Source: Ophioceras dolichostomum (Eukaryota; Ascomycota; Sordariomycetes; Magnaporthales; Ophioceraceae). From it: a DNA stretch of 23,937 nt. The stretch is from NCBI GenBank assembly GCA_003049485.1, contig PYST01000482.1, positions 1 to 23,937 on the forward strand, written 5' to 3'. Under the pieces are notes generated by a model. That model saw only the letters and a program-made list of their open reading frames with translations, did no database searches and was not told where the DNA came from. Each line of letters opens with the position of its first letter. Positions within the stretch are counted from its first letter, which is position 1. Made by a program: the position numbers and the translations under genes. Shown here in pieces: positions 1-11,740 of this stretch.

Positions 1-1913
1 CCCCTCCACCAAGCACCATTCCAACTCGCCACGAACCTTTGCAGCCTTCCTCCATGTATTTCATGACATACCTCGTATGCCAACGTGCCAGCTTGCAGCC
101 AGACCAAGCCAAGCTATCATTCCGAAGCTTCGATGGAGGGATGTGGCCGATCAGTTCCTCGGGTCTGGGGATGATCGTCATCGAAATGCAGGGAGCAGGT
201 CCATAAGCCGCATGGGAAGTTCATGAACCCTGAATTTCCAACTGCCATACGAGCTCTGCCGGCGGGGATCACCTACTATTATCGGTGAAGACGTTTTGCT
301 CCCCTTCCAAAATTGGCAAGCAATGATGCGTCTCGTCAGGGATATCACAGAGGTACATGCCGTTGACTTCCTGATGTCAACCTCAAGTCACACAGGGGAG
401 GCGTGTGGGATGATACAGCTACGGCCTCACCACCTTCGACTCCCGAAAAGAGATGCCGCAAAAAACCGGAGCGTTCGATAGGTACGTCGCACTCATGTAG
501 GGGAACTGAAGAGTTTCAAAAAAAAAAAATAAATCCAAAATCCCAAGACTCAAACCAAAACTCGAGGGGAAAGGGAAAGAAAAGAAAATAAAGGCTGTGA
601 AAGTCCCTAAAGTTATGAATGCGAAGCTCGAGCCCTAATGAAAGCTGTGCTGCAGGGGAAGGTTGCAGCTCAACGTTGATAGTTCGTGGAACAGAGCTAA
701 AACCGAATGGCAGTTCAGCCACCGTCACTATCACATCACTTACATGATGGCATGTCACAAGTGTGACGTGCAGCTGGTAGCTTCCTGAGGGAGCTGCCAC
801 CAGCTGCCACCTCGTTCGTCCCCTGCACGACACCGGCACGGAGGAGGCCGAATAATGTTAACTCGGGCCGCCGGCTCAAATATGAGAGACATGAGGACCA
901 AGACGCAACACACAAAGACGGGGGTGATCGGTGCGAGTAGAGTGGGAAGGGATAGAAAAAGAGAGTCTAAGATAGTAAATGTATTTTAGTGCCTCCCGCG
1001 TGATTCCGACTTTCACAGCAAGGCCCGCAGAAGCGTCTCTGTCCAGACCTCACGAAAGCCGTCCAGCTGATGCTCGTGGCCAAATGATTGGCTCTAGAGC
1101 TCACCCTAGCATCTAGCATATAGCGGCCTTCCGCAAACGTGACCAGGTCCCTCCACTCCTTCCTAGGCGGCACCGCAGGCAGAATACCTAGACAGAAAGA
1201 AGAGACAGCTTTCACAAGAACGAATGCCATTGTCTTCCGAACCCATGTGAAAATTGCTCCCCTTCTCCTCACCTCCTCCTCCTCATAGAAAAAGGGCGAG
1301 GTCTGTCAGTAGAAGAAGCCATCTGCATCTTCTCTCGCAAAACTTTCGAGTGAGTGGGCACTGAGTAAGAACATCCTCCACTGGGCAACTTCATCCGCCA
1401 AATTCAAGTTTTAACATCACTCATCAGTCGCCCTGAAAAAGGAACACTGAACCTCGACCGACCTGACTTACAGCTCCCGCTTTCGGCCAGAGGGTTCCCC
1501 CGCGTTGAGCCAGGGCGCAGGCTTATCGCGCCTTATCGGACCCATATACCCTGTCAAAGCCCCCCATTTATCGGAGCCGAGGAGACAGGCGGCCCCCCCA
1601 TTCCAAAACGTACCTTCCAGACAGACCAAACTCACCTCTGTTCATTGTTCTTCTTTTTGTGTTATTTTTTTTTCTTTCTTTCTTTCTCAAACCCGTCCTT
1701 CCGACATCGAAACATTTTTCTATCCTTCGGAAATATCGCAAAACCCTAAATCTCAACCGTTTGTTTGTTTGACCTCTCGCATTCTTTTCCTCCAGGGTCG
1801 GTGGAGCAGGTAGACAGACCTGGGCGGCAAGCCGGCAGGCACAGCTTAGGGGAGAGAGACACACAGCACATCTTTATCCACCAGCAGCAGTTTTTTTTTT
1901 TTCCCTCGGCACG
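1..1913. other. Intergenic region upstream of the oxysterol-binding protein gene
   Basis: I see no supportable gene here. The open frames are short, many begin at non-ATG codons, and none resembles a known family. The last 270 bases before the ATG at 1914 are rich in pyrimidine runs, including a T12 tract at 1891-1902, which fits a fungal promoter and 5' leader. A minus-strand frame with its first ATG at 1230 starts with a weakly hydrophobic stretch and contains several Cys, but too little supports it to call a gene. Confidence 0.6.
1641..1688 (+). promoter_or_regulatory. Pyrimidine (CT) tract in the putative promoter
   Basis: An almost uninterrupted T/C stretch containing a T9 run and four TTTC repeats lies about 225-270 bases before the ATG of the lipid-transfer gene. 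CT-rich tracts just upstream of transcription starts are common in filamentous fungi. The sequence shows the tract; the promoter role is inference. Confidence 0.4.
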
Positions 1914-4123
1914 ATGGCTACCTCAACGCCCGCGGCGCATCCGGAAGAGAATGAGGGCTCCAAGTTGAAGACCTTTCTGGGCATCTTGAGGAAGTAAGTT
2001 GAAACACCGTATCCGACGTTTTGCATGGCAGCCGGCTGGCGGCAGGCAGGCACTTGGCGAAGGATATCGATATCATCATGAACCCCGCATTCGCTGCTCG
2101 AGTCGAGAACAGTCGTCTCCCTACCCATCTTTGCCCGCTTGATTCTAGCCCTTGCCCTTCACAGGATACTTTAGGAGGCGCATGTGCCTAGGATGTGGCG
2201 GGTTCAGTTTTCATCTACCTATGATGTGTATCCGAAAACGTACACCAACATGATCGGACGGAAACACAAGCCGAAGGGGGGAGATAGAGAGGCAGACCCC
2301 TAGGAAAGGAAGAAAGACCGAAACAGAACAGAACAGAACAGAATTGGACTGACTGACTGACCGACGATGCTCTGTCCGCCTTCGCAGATTCATCGGGGTC
2401 GCCGATCTAGCCGCCGTACGCTTCTCCCTGCCGTCGCAACTCCTCGAGCCCACGCCAAACCTCGAGTACTGGAACTACCTCGACGCACCCAACACATTTA
2501 TCGCGATCGGCACGTCGGACGACCCGGTCGACCGCATGCTGGAGGTCCTCCGGTTCTGGTTCACCAAGGACCTCAAGTACGCCAAGGGCCGTCCCTGCAA
2601 GCCGTACAACTCATGCCTGGGCGAATTCTTCCGCTGCAACTGGGAGGCCGAGGACAACGCGCCCAAGGTCGACACCAAGGCCCTGCTCGCAGGCACGCCC
2701 TCCAGCAGCCAGCCCGGCAGTGGTGCCTCGAGCCTCAAGGGGGCGGGCACCGGCAGCGGCAGCGGCAGCGACTCGCTCGCGGTGCCTTCGACCCTCGGCG
2801 GTCCCGCGGGCGGCGGCTCGAGCTCGAACTTGTCGGTCCAGCAGTCCGGCAGCAACCCGTCGAACCCGACGGTGCGCGTGTCGTACCTGACGGAGCAGAC
2901 GTCCCACCACCCGCCCGTCAGCGCCTTCTACATCAGCTGTCCCGAGAAGGGCCTGCACGCCAAGGGGTTCGACCAGATCACGGCCAAGTTCACGGGCACG
3001 AGCATCAAGGTGATGCCGGGCGAGCACAACCTGGGCATATTCGTCACGCTCGAGAAGAGGGGCAACGAGACGTACCAGCTGACGCACCCGGCCGCGCACC
3101 TGGGCGGGCTGCTGAGGGGGGCGCTCAGCGTCACGGTGGGCGACATGTGTTTTGTTTCTTGCCCGGACACGAAGCTCAAGGCCATACTGCGGTACTACGA
3201 TGAGGGCTGGCTCGGCAGGTCGACGAACCAGGTCGAGGGGATAATATTCCGCTACGACCCGGACAACGACGACAAGCAGGACATCAAGTCTGTGCCGGAG
3301 GAGGACATCCTGGTTAGGCTGAAGGGTCCGTGGAAGGAGAAGGTCGTTTTCACGATGGGGCCTAAGCCTGTGGTACGTACCTACCTACCTCCCTACCTCC
3401 TCACCATAATCATAACATAACATAACCAAGCTCCCTCCCTTATGCCCACCCCCCTCACCTCCCTATACTAGGGAAACAACAACAACCTCAACCTAAACGC
3501 AACCTAACTAACCACCCTCCCTTCCTCCCCAGTCCTCCCACCCCCCCGAAAAACAAACAACAATAATCGACATCGGCCCCCTAACCGTCGCTCCGAAATC
3601 TCTCCCGCCCGACGAGCTCCAGCTGCCCAACGAGTCCCTCCAGCTCTGGGGCGGCGTCACGCGCGCGATCCTGTCCAAGCAGTACTCCAAGGCGACGGCC
3701 GTCAAGGTCGAGCTCGAGGAGGCGCAGCGCGCGAAGGCGCGCGAGCGGGAGCGGACGGGCGAGGTGTTCCGGCCGGTGTTCTTTGAGGACGTCACGCACA
3801 AGGGGGGTAAGCCGCGGCTGACGGAGAGGGGGAGGGTTGTGCTGGAGAGGGCGCAGAGGGGGGACTGGAGCATGGGGGGGATTTTGGATGGTGAGGGATT
3901 GGGATTGGGATTGGAGGGTGAGGGGCAGGAGGGACAGGGCCAGGAGGAGGGACAGGGACTGCGGGAGGGGGGTAACGGGAACGTGAAGAAGACTGAAGTG
4001 GTGACGACGGAGGTGAAGCCTGAGGCGGTCAAGGCTGAGGTGGCGACGGTGGGTAAGGAGAACGGTGATGATGATGGGGAGGACGGGGTGGTTGTGACAG
4101 ATGCGACGGGCAAGTCGTCGTAG
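1914..4123 (+). CDS. Oxysterol-binding protein-related lipid-transfer protein (short Osh/ORP type), 3 exons
   Basis: The model joins 1914-1993, 2388-3372 and 3533-4123, giving 551 aa. Introns are 394 nt (GTAAGT...CGCAG) and 160 nt (GTACGT...CCCAG), and the frames join exactly. The protein starts as an ORD with no PH or ankyrin region. Residues 98-101 are KPYN, followed by LGEFF, matching the family's lipid/PI4P-pocket segment. Residues 196-203 are EQTSHHPP, the oxysterol-binding protein fingerprint with the two PI4P-contacting histidines. A Gly/Ser-rich insert (about 117-187) separates these motifs. A later block with LKGPW, a charged helix and FEDV continues the ORD, and the C-terminus is a Gly/Glu-rich acidic tail. 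Family members exchange sterol or phosphatidylserine for PI4P at membrane contacts. The KPYN context is closer to Osh6/7 than to Kes1, but the ligand cannot be fixed from sequence. The ATG is chosen because exon 1 splices in frame into the conserved domain. Confidence 0.94.
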
Positions 4124-5758
4124 TGGGGCGAGGAGCCGACGTCTTCCTTTGTTGATGAGCGGCGGGTGTCGAAGTCGACGCTGCCGATGCCTCCCACCCC
4201 TCTTCCTGGTTTTTCTGATAGATTTTTTTCTTTCGGAGCTGATGGCGCAGATTGAGAGTGTAGTGTCTTGCTTTTTTTCTTCGTTTTGTTTGCTCTTTTC
4301 CGGTCTTGGGTTTTATCCTTACTACCCCCCTGCCTGCCTTGATGCTACCACTTGTTTGACAGCAATGACAGGCTGTAGCGGACAGGATCGATGTGCATTT
4401 TCTGGGCTCGCGATGGGTTTGTCTTCTTCTTGTCTTCTACTTCCCGCTTTTGTCGAGTCCCCTTCTGTCTTTCTGGGTTTCTCCATCCCACATCGTGTTA
4501 GATACACACTGGCGAGTGGGCTGTGATCGTCCTATCCTTCCAGACAGGATGGATGGATGGATCGTGACATTAGGCTAGAGACCGGCCTTATCAGTCAGAA
4601 TCACTTGCTTGGCTGGATCTAGTCGAGCCCCTTTCCTCCGAGACCAGAGCTAGCTAGATAGATCTGGCCGCTCCACTCCCTATTTTCTTCCTTTCTCTAT
4701 CTGGTTTCGTCGTTGGCGTTTCTGCGCTCTCCTGCATAGCACTCTCCTGTCTTTTTTTCTCCTTGGAGTGTCTGGTTTCTTTTCCCCCCTTTCCTTCGCC
4801 TCTTATTTGTAGTTGGCGAATAGAATATGGACGGAATATGGTCTCTCTTTTACAGGTGCATTGTGTTGCGTGGCGGCAGGGTGACCAGATGTGCGCACCT
4901 TTCCTAGGCCACCTGCCTAGTAGGAATGCGAACGTGGTCCTCGCGAGGCCTGAACGGAGTTGCCGTGTGTAGACGTGGAAGGGGAGGAGAGAGAATATTG
5001 TTTCTGGTCGAGTGGGGCGTCCCGTCCTTGCGTGGCTTTCGTTTCTTTTTATGCATATACATCATCTACTACACATATATACCAGGGCTAGATACACGCG
5101 CGATGGCGGACGACCTCGGACAGAGGGACCGTGGTTTTTATTCATCACGTTGATTTATATCATCTGAAGTTTTTCTGTCTTTGTGCTCTCAGTGACTTGC
5201 TCCCTCCTATCTTGTTAGTATGCTTCTATGAATTTCGGTCCGATCGACCGCCCGACTTAGAGGACACAGAGGTGTTTCGAATACTTAGGTTGTTACGACT
5301 ACCTAGTTGCTAGTGTCCTCGGATGAGCTGAACCCTGCCATGCATTCTGACCCTTGAGACGACCACTTCTGGGGAGGCTGAGAGAGATAGTGCCTCACTG
5401 ATGTCTTCATCGTGACAGCCAATCAATACTTGGGAACCCAGCCCGACACGGGCACGAATAAGTGTATAGCCCTGTTTGGTTCAAGTCTGTGTCCGAGGTT
5501 CGAGCAAAAACCGAACGCCCAAAAGATAACGTCTAGCCCTCTATGGAGTATCTTGCCCTGCAAACCCACAGGAGACAAAAACGCCGATGACTTTGATCCC
5601 TTTCCATCCCTTCCCGTCCCAATCAATGACCGACCGCCCGTTGTGCATATTTGCCTAGACATGCATACTTACATATACTGTACTGTACTACATAACTATA
5701 CTCTTCCAAAAGCTACAGCAGACTCTTCGTCTCTTTTTTTCTTGGTCCCTTTCCTCTC
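4124..5758. other. Convergent intergenic spacer
   Basis: This lies between the 3' ends of the lipid-transfer gene (+) and the LCCL gene (-). It is T-rich and low in coding signal; the frames here are short and lack family resemblance. It presumably holds both 3' UTRs. I see no clear element or RNA gene. Confidence 0.6.
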
Positions 5759-7969
5759 TCATGGCGGCGTCTCCGGCTCCATACGACTCCAAGTGCCATT
5801 GGCGTTCCAGACGCCAGCCCTGATGTAATCGAGGGCCATACCATCGCGCACGTACCCAAACCGAAAATACTCGGGCATCACGGCGCCCGCCTGGCGCGCC
5901 CACACGAAGCCGGCCGCGCCGCCCGTGGTGGGGGAACCCCCGACGTCCGGTTCGGCGAAGAAGGCCCTGTGGCGCTCGACGTCGTTGACGAGCACGCTGA
6001 TGCCGTCGACCGAGGCGGGCGGCGGCTGCGCCCACTCGAAGGATATGCTCGACAGGCCCGAGCCGGACGACTGGATCAGCGGCTCGGCGAGCAGGGACGG
6101 CAGGGCGGAGCCGAAGGCGGCGTCGCCGCGCAGCGCCGAGGCCGTCTGCAGGACGGAAGCGAAGCCCCAGCGCGCGATGCCGTTGACGAAGAGGCCGAGC
6201 AGGAGGCCCTGGTAGGCGAGCGAGGGGCGGGTCTGCATGGCCGTGCCGGGGAGGAGGAGGATCGCCAGGATGTAGTGGTGGATGCGCAGCTCGAGACCAG
6301 GCAAAAAGAGGAGGGCCGCGGCGATGCCGGACAGCTCGAGGAGGAGGAGGCCGAGGATGCGCGGGAGGCGACCCTCGGCCCAGAGGTCGTAGGCCTGCTG
6401 GGCGACGATCAGGGTCAGGATCACGATGATGACGGCGAGCGCCACCTTCGCGCCGGGCTGCTGCTCGAGGTCATGGGCCGTCAGGCGCGAGATGGGGATC
6501 CAGTCCAGGGTGGAGTTGGAGAGGGCGCCGAACCAGAAGAAGCCCAGCCAGAGGATCGTCTTCTCGAACTGCGGGGCGGGCGGGATCGACTGCACTTGCG
6601 GATTGTTGGAGGACCCGCCGCCCAGGGTGCGCCGGACGAAGTAGCGGTAGAAGATGGCTGCGACGAAGAGCGCGGGGAGCAGCCTCTCGGCCATGATGGA
6701 GACCAGGTCGGCGAGGAAGGTGGTGGAGTGCCACGAGACGCCAGGCGTGTCCGAGACCAGGCCCACGTGCGCGAAGAGGGCGACGAAGACCGGGAAGAAC
6801 AGCGCCGCCGGGCTGGTCGTGAAGACGGACAGGACCGCGGAGAAGAACAAATTCATTACCAACAGCACCGCACGGCTCGGCACGCCCCCGCCGCCCGCGC
6901 ACGGCAGACCCGCGTCCGCGGCAGCAGTGACCGTGAACGCAAGCGGGAAGTACGAGTCGAACGGGACCGACTCTATGCCGTTCGCCGTCGAGGCGCGGAA
7001 CCCCTGCGCAGCACCAATACGGTTGACCACGCCGCACCCGCCGCCCGCGTCGCTCACGGCACCGGCGTGTATCGCCGAGGCGCACAGGAACGAGTCGCCG
7101 CGGTACGTCTGCGAGCCGACGACCAGCGGCCGGTAGTTGAGCACCCTCCCGCCGACGGCGCGCGGGTTCAGCAGCCGCACGCCGGCGCAGCCCGCGGGGC
7201 AGTGGAACGCGAACGAGTCGTTGCCGAAGGGTCGGCACCTGGCGCCGTCGAGTCCGCAGCCGCTGTCGCGCTCCCACAGCGCGTCGACGCAGTCGAGGTG
7301 CACGAGCGGCGCGCCGGACGCGTCTTTTCCGCCGGCGCCCGCGGAGTTCGCTATCAGGACGCCGAGCGCGAAGGTAGAGAACCAGACGAGCAGGTAGGCG
7401 GCGAGCAGCCAGGCGCGGTGGGAGGAGTCGCGCGGGAGGCGCCGGGCGAGCCATCTTGACGGAGCGTCCTGCAGGGATGGCCATAAGGAGGAGATGATGT
7501 GCGTGCGCGGCTGGGGGGAGGGGCCGGTTAGCCGGAGCTGGACCAACGTCCGCTCGAGGAGGCCGGGGCCGCCGCCGCCGAGTGGGGGTGGCCGCCGCGT
7601 TCTGCGCCGCCGCGCCGCTGCGGCCGCTTGGCGCCGGGCGGCGAACTTGGCTAGCAGGCCGGACGGGACGGAGGACGCGTAGTCTTCGTCGTCGAGGAAG
7701 CCGCTGGTGCCATCGCCGTCGCCATCGCCATCCTCCTCCTCGTCGTAGTCCTCGGCCTCGGCGTAGTCTAGACGAAACGCGCCAGGCGACAGCAGCTGGG
7801 CCTCCTCGTCCTCGTCTAGCTCGACCTGGAGATACTGCGGGTGATTCGCCCCGTTCCTGTTCCCGTTAGGCTGCTGATGATGCTTCTTCTGTGCGCCGCC
7901 GTTCACAGCCGCCTCCAGGTCGTCGGGCGACTCCGGCGTCGGTGGCGGGGTGCCTTCCCGATCGGCCAT
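5759..7969 (-). CDS. LCCL domain-containing multipass membrane protein, intronless
   Basis: A single 736-aa frame. The first true ATG is at 7969; the frame upstream opens only with a non-ATG codon. The N-terminal 180 residues are cytosolic in character: Pro-rich, acidic (Asp/Glu and Gly-Asp repeats around 71-97), then Arg/Ala-rich. A first membrane segment lies at about 187-207. An LCCL domain follows (about 225-345) with its Cys residues and the signature RGDSFLCASAIHAG at 290-303, close to the family's YxGxSxICxAAxHAG motif. Seven or eight further hydrophobic segments run from about 367 to 600. The last 100 residues look like a folded non-membrane domain with an aromatic NGTW sequon near the end. 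LCCL modules are thought to bind lipid or carbohydrate, and the fungal multipass LCCL proteins have no settled function that I know of. The high GC creates long antisense frames, which I discount. Confidence 0.92.
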   Translation of the reverse strand: MADREGTPPPTPESPDDLEAAVNGGAQKKHHQQPNGNRNGANHPQYLQVELDEDEEAQLLSPGAFRLDYAEAEDYDEEEDGDGDGDGTSGFLDDEDYASSVPSGLLAKFAARRQAAAAARRRRTRRPPPLGGGGPGLLERTLVQLRLTGPSPQPRTHIISSLWPSLQDAPSRWLARRLPRDSSHRAWLLAAYLLVWFSTFALGVLIANSAGAGGKDASGAPLVHLDCVDALWERDSGCGLDGARCRPFGNDSFAFHCPAGCAGVRLLNPRAVGGRVLNYRPLVVGSQTYRGDSFLCASAIHAGAVSDAGGGCGVVNRIGAAQGFRASTANGIESVPFDSYFPLAFTVTAAADAGLPCAGGGGVPSRAVLLVMNLFFSAVLSVFTTSPAALFFPVFVALFAHVGLVSDTPGVSWHSTTFLADLVSIMAERLLPALFVAAIFYRYFVRRTLGGGSSNNPQVQSIPPAPQFEKTILWLGFFWFGALSNSTLDWIPISRLTAHDLEQQPGAKVALAVIIVILTLIVAQQAYDLWAEGRLPRILGLLLLELSGIAAALLFLPGLELRIHHYILAILLLPGTAMQTRPSLAYQGLLLGLFVNGIARWGFASVLQTASALRGDAAFGSALPSLLAEPLIQSSGSGLSSISFEWAQPPPASVDGISVLVNDVERHRAFFAEPDVGGSPTTGGAAGFVWARQAGAVMPEYFRFGYVRDGMALDYIRAGVWNANGTWSRMEPETPP

Positions 7970-9299
7970 GATTTTTTTTCCCTCTCGTTTTCTTGTCGAT
8001 CTCCCTCCCTCCCCGTTTTCGTGGCGAGCTTGCCGAGCGAGCGAGTGAGTGAGTGGATCGCGCAGGGCCAACAGGCCAGAAAAGGAAACGAAACTTTGGG
8101 GAGTTGCGGTATTAGGTTGTATGGAGCTTCAGCCAAGATGATGGTGCGACATGGGGTTTACAGAGCTCATCAGCATCGTCTCAATGGGGCTGCTGTCCTG
8201 TATCTAGCTCAAGAGAGAGAAGGGAAATACAACAGCGGCCCTGGAGGGAGGGCAATAAATCCTACGATCATGGGGAGAGAGAAGAAAAACGGAGAGATGG
8301 CGAACAGCAGCATGAAAATGCAGAGACCAAGTAGGAAACTATTGTCCACCAGAGAATGCCAAGGCTCACACTCTCTTGGCAACGTTTTGGTGAACAGCTG
8401 TCGCGCGACTCAGCATAAAAAAGTTAGACCTGACCAGGGAGTGCGGGACAAGGGGTTTAGGCCGGTCCGGCCGAGTTTTAGCGCTCGATCCCCCTGCCAG
8501 CGGGGAGCGCCGTGAAAGCCGTGAGAGGTTGATTATTGGCCGATTGCAGGGATGAACAAAGAAAGAAGTAAAGATGGAATCCGACAAGAGATCTTTCCCC
8601 CTCCTTTTCTCGGCGATATGCATGCTCAATGCATTAATCAACTGTCACGACTTAAGAGCATATGGCATTGGGATATCGAAGCTAGGTATCTTAAGGACTT
8701 AGGTACCTTCAAGCCAGGTATACCTCCCTTGATACGCCGAATTGAGAGCTTGAGCACTTACTGCCAGACTATTATCAGGACGAACTGTAACCCCGTAGCC
8801 CTGTAGCTCTGCAGCCTCTGAGCCCAAGACTGCATGTAAAAGACGGGATCAAATAAAGTCTCCTATCCAACAACCACTTGAATTACATCTATATTTACAC
8901 GCCACGTCCTCTGGAATACTATGGGCTCGTTAGAGGGGGGAATTTGAGATAAATACACAAAGAAAAAAATACATCCGGAGAGAACGCGCGTAGATATCAG
9001 AGATCCATCCACCCCCGCTGGACGTCGGGATCTTGTCCTCCTCCTCGTCCTCACTAGGTAGGTAGGTAGCAATTATGGCTAGCCTGATGCCCCTTTTCGC
9101 CCTTCGACCGTCGACTCCAACAAGGTACTCACCACCTTAGCTCATTCCTTCAAGCACCAAAAGGCAAAGGCAAGGAATATGCCTCTCAGGACCTCACTCA
9201 CTCATCCTCCCACAACGACCGCCAGCACTGTCTCACCCTCACAGCCCTCCTGCACCAACACTGCACCAACCAACCAACCAATCATCCACCCCTCCTCTC
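7970..9299. other. Intergenic region between LCCL gene 5' end and MAM33 3' end
   Basis: Both flanking genes are on the minus strand, so this should hold the LCCL promoter and leader (nearest 7970) and the MAM33 3' UTR (nearest 9299). Immediately upstream of the LCCL ATG the coding strand is purine-rich with an A8 run. TAGGTA-type repeats occur at 9054-9069. No supportable ORF or RNA gene was seen. Confidence 0.55.
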
Positions 9300-10386
9300 T
9301 CACGCCTGGATGAAGTTCTTAATGTTAACCAACCAGTTCAGATACTCCCTTTGCTCCTTAACATCCATATAATCCGGCACGAACACGGCCAGCGCCTGCG
9401 TGACGCCCCGCTCCTCCAGGTACCGCTCAATCAGGATCTGCAGGTCCTCGTCCAGCGTGCCGAAGGGCGGGCCGGGGTACGCGGACTGCGCGGCCTGCTG
9501 CGCCTCGGCGGTCGCGGCGTGCGCGAGGGACGCGTCCTTGTAGAAGTACACGTTCGACACCGTCACCTGCCCGTGCTGCGCCGTGGCCTCGATGCCGAGC
9601 GCGCCCACGCCCGAGCCGGTGCCGATGTTGGGCTTCTCGACGATGACGTTCAGGGAGCACACCACGCCGGCGCCGTCGTCGGATGAGTCGTCGATGTCCT
9701 CCTCTTCGCCTTCGGAGGCCGCGTTTTGGGACTCGGGGGCAGAGCCGTCCTCCTCGGCGCCCTCGTCGGCGAGCGCTGGGTCCTCGGAGTAGCCGTCGGG
9801 GTCGTAGGCCGCTAGGTCGGCGATGGAGAACTTGACGGTGATCCTGGAGAGGAGGAGGGGGAGAGTTTATAGTTTTTTTTCGGTGGGTTAGACGGTGTCA
9901 TATGTCGCAATGGTAGGTAAGGTTCGTTCGACACCTGTATGGGGCAAGCATGGCATGGTGTGCGACGGGATCCAGGTGATCAATGGCATCATCAATTATC
10001 ACTCACTTCTCATTGCCGTAGGTGCGCTCCAGCGTGACGGTCTCCTGGCCCTCGGAGTCCTTGAGCTCGAACGGGCTGTTCTCCAGGAAGTCCTTGACGC
10101 TCGCCGGCTCGGCCTCGTTGTCCTTGACCTCCTCCTCGAACTGGATCTCGCTCTCCAGCTTGGCCACCAGCTCCTGGTCCGTCTCGCCCGCGGGCGCGCC
10201 CGCTCTCCTCGAGATCGTAGTAGAAAAGGCGCGGAGCGCCGACGACGGGAACGGCGACGGCTTCGCCGCGGCGGCGGTCGCCTTGAGTAGGCTCGTCCTG
10301 ACGGGCGTGGTGGTGGAAGCGCGCAGAGACAGGCGGGAGAGGACGGTGCGCGGCGCGGCGCGCGCGATGTGGCGCATGGACATCAT
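9300..10386 (-). CDS. MAM33: Mitochondrial acidic matrix protein, MAM33/p32 (gC1qR) family, 2 exons
   Basis: The model joins 10386-10007 and 9843-9300 on the minus strand, giving 307 aa. The 163-nt intron begins GTGAGT and ends CTCTCCAG, and the codon AA|G is completed across it. The first 60 residues are Arg/Ser/Ala-rich with no acids, then read FSTTISRR, a typical fungal mitochondrial presequence and cleavage region. The mature part begins with the amphipathic helix region (TDQELVAKLESEIQFEEE), followed by beta-strand segments such as the one after the splice junction (ITVKF). A strongly acidic loop spans about 141-184, and the C-terminus has the conserved helices (LDEDLQILIERYLEERG and the YLNWL segment near the end). 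In yeast the family acts in the matrix in mitochondrial translation and respiratory assembly as an oligomer (trimeric p32 fold). Length is somewhat above yeast Mam33 (about 266 aa), mainly from the presequence and acidic loop. Start choice between the adjacent Met codons at 10386 and 10383 is arbitrary. Confidence 0.93.
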
Positions 10387-10930
10387 TGTCGGTAGACTAG
10401 ACTAGATTGTAATTAAACGAAAGAGGGATAGGAAAAGAAGGTGGTAGGTATGAGATCTCGATGAGGGCTTTGGTGTGTGAAGGGAAAGGAAGGATCAGGA
10501 ATGAACTGACTGACTTTTTCAAGCGCGGCTTTCTTTGAAGCTCCCGAAAATTTCCCTCGGATGAGAATTTCGGCGTCCTGTCGTTATCGATTGCAGATAA
10601 GAGATGGGACTGTGCGAATTGCGTGATCGGCCACTGTGGAGCAACCCCTTTGCGCCATCGCAACCGCAGGATAGGGCTATGAGAAGCATCAAGGAAACTA
10701 GCAAACGACATATTAGCGAGCCTTCTCTTCCTTTAATATCTAAGTATTCAACCTTCCGAGGTGTGGCTTCTTGATCTCTTTCCTCCTAGGCTGTGCCAAT
10801 CGGAGCGCTGCTTCGTTCATGGTCAACGAGTCCTCGCTGTGGTACTGTGTAAACGTGGAGTCGTGCGCTGACTTCGCGATGAAGCGGCAGTTCGGACCAT
10901 GAAAAGAAAGCTTCCCCGAAGATGGACATA

Positions 10931-10968
10931 TACCTACCTAGGTACCTAGAAGGCTAGGTACCCAGGTA
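10931..10968. repeat. Cluster of palindromic TACCTAGGTA-type motifs
   Basis: The core TACCTA/TAGGTA occurs repeatedly in both orientations within 38 bases, including the palindrome ACCTAGGT and GGTACC steps. Similar clusters occur in other intergenic parts of this window (9054-9069, 11741-11774, 12639-12649) and in the second intron of the lipid-transfer gene (3375-3398). Function unknown. Confidence 0.6.
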
Positions 10969-11740
10969 ATAGATTCCTTCGCAAGTGGACTGTTCACCGC
11001 TTGTCGACGGCAGTCATGGGGTAATGGCCGGTGCATCCACATCCCTCACGTCTGAGAGAGGCGGGCAACCAACCGGGAGCCTCCATGGTTCTCACTGATT
11101 CGACTAGCAGGTCAGGTACCTACAAGCTCGCTTCCTTTTTCTCTATGCCATCTGTCAGTTCAGCCTCGACTCTCCGACATGCCTATTCCCAGACAAACGA
11201 GTCCTAGATGGTCAGCATCGCTGCAATCCTAAATCTTTTAGCGATGCCTCTCCCGCCACTCTAGCACCCATGTGCTTGTAGAACCACACATATGGCCCGG
11301 CCTGGCAAGTATATCCTTGTAGGCGTGTGTGTACTCTTGTTAACTGCATGCATGCAGTCTCCGGTAGCGGGGAGTGATGGCACCGCAGGGTGACATTGAC
11401 CTCTACAGGCCGAGAGGGAGAGATATATGCGAAGTTGGCATGCTAAGCCCTTTGCACGGCATCCCACCGCTAGCGACACTCTAACTATTACCTCTGCTCT
11501 TTCTCGAGACATTAGATTCAAGGTGATGATGAGCAGCAATGATGCAGTCACCCTTTCTCTCTCCCTCCCTCCGCGTACGTCGAGAAAACAAACAGAAAAT
11601 TATTACCTATCCATCTTTCCTTTCAGATCGCCCCCTAGCTCGGCTCGGCCCTTCTTCTTTTCTCTTACATCCTCATTACGTACTACGTACGTTGTAGATA
11701 TCGTACACACGAAGAAACTCGCTCGCTCACTTCACACCCG

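Noticed and set aside
967..1230. Possible small secreted Cys-containing protein on the minus strand (first ATG at 1230)
   Set aside because: The hydrophobic start is weak, the Cys residues are few and clustered near the end, and nothing else supports it.
2367..3203. A 278-aa plus-strand frame and a 162-aa minus-strand frame over the lipid-transfer gene
   Set aside because: They are Arg/Gly/Ala-rich shadows of the exon carrying the SHHPP motif; no family resemblance.
5969..7459. A 496-aa plus-strand open frame (and other long frames across 6471-7484)
   Set aside because: It is antisense to the LCCL gene, Arg/Glu/Gly-rich in the way GC-rich shadow frames are, with no motif. The LCCL frame explains the region.
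7970..8071. A 34-residue N-terminal extension of the LCCL protein
   Set aside because: It would begin with a TTG codon; the first ATG at 7969 is the simple choice.
8640..8654. A 15-base match (AACTGTCACGACTTA) between 8640-8654 and 20028-20042, starting TGTCACG like an LTR end
   Set aside because: Similarity stops at once on both sides, no paired end or target duplication was found, and one 15-mer match in 24 kb is not far from chance.
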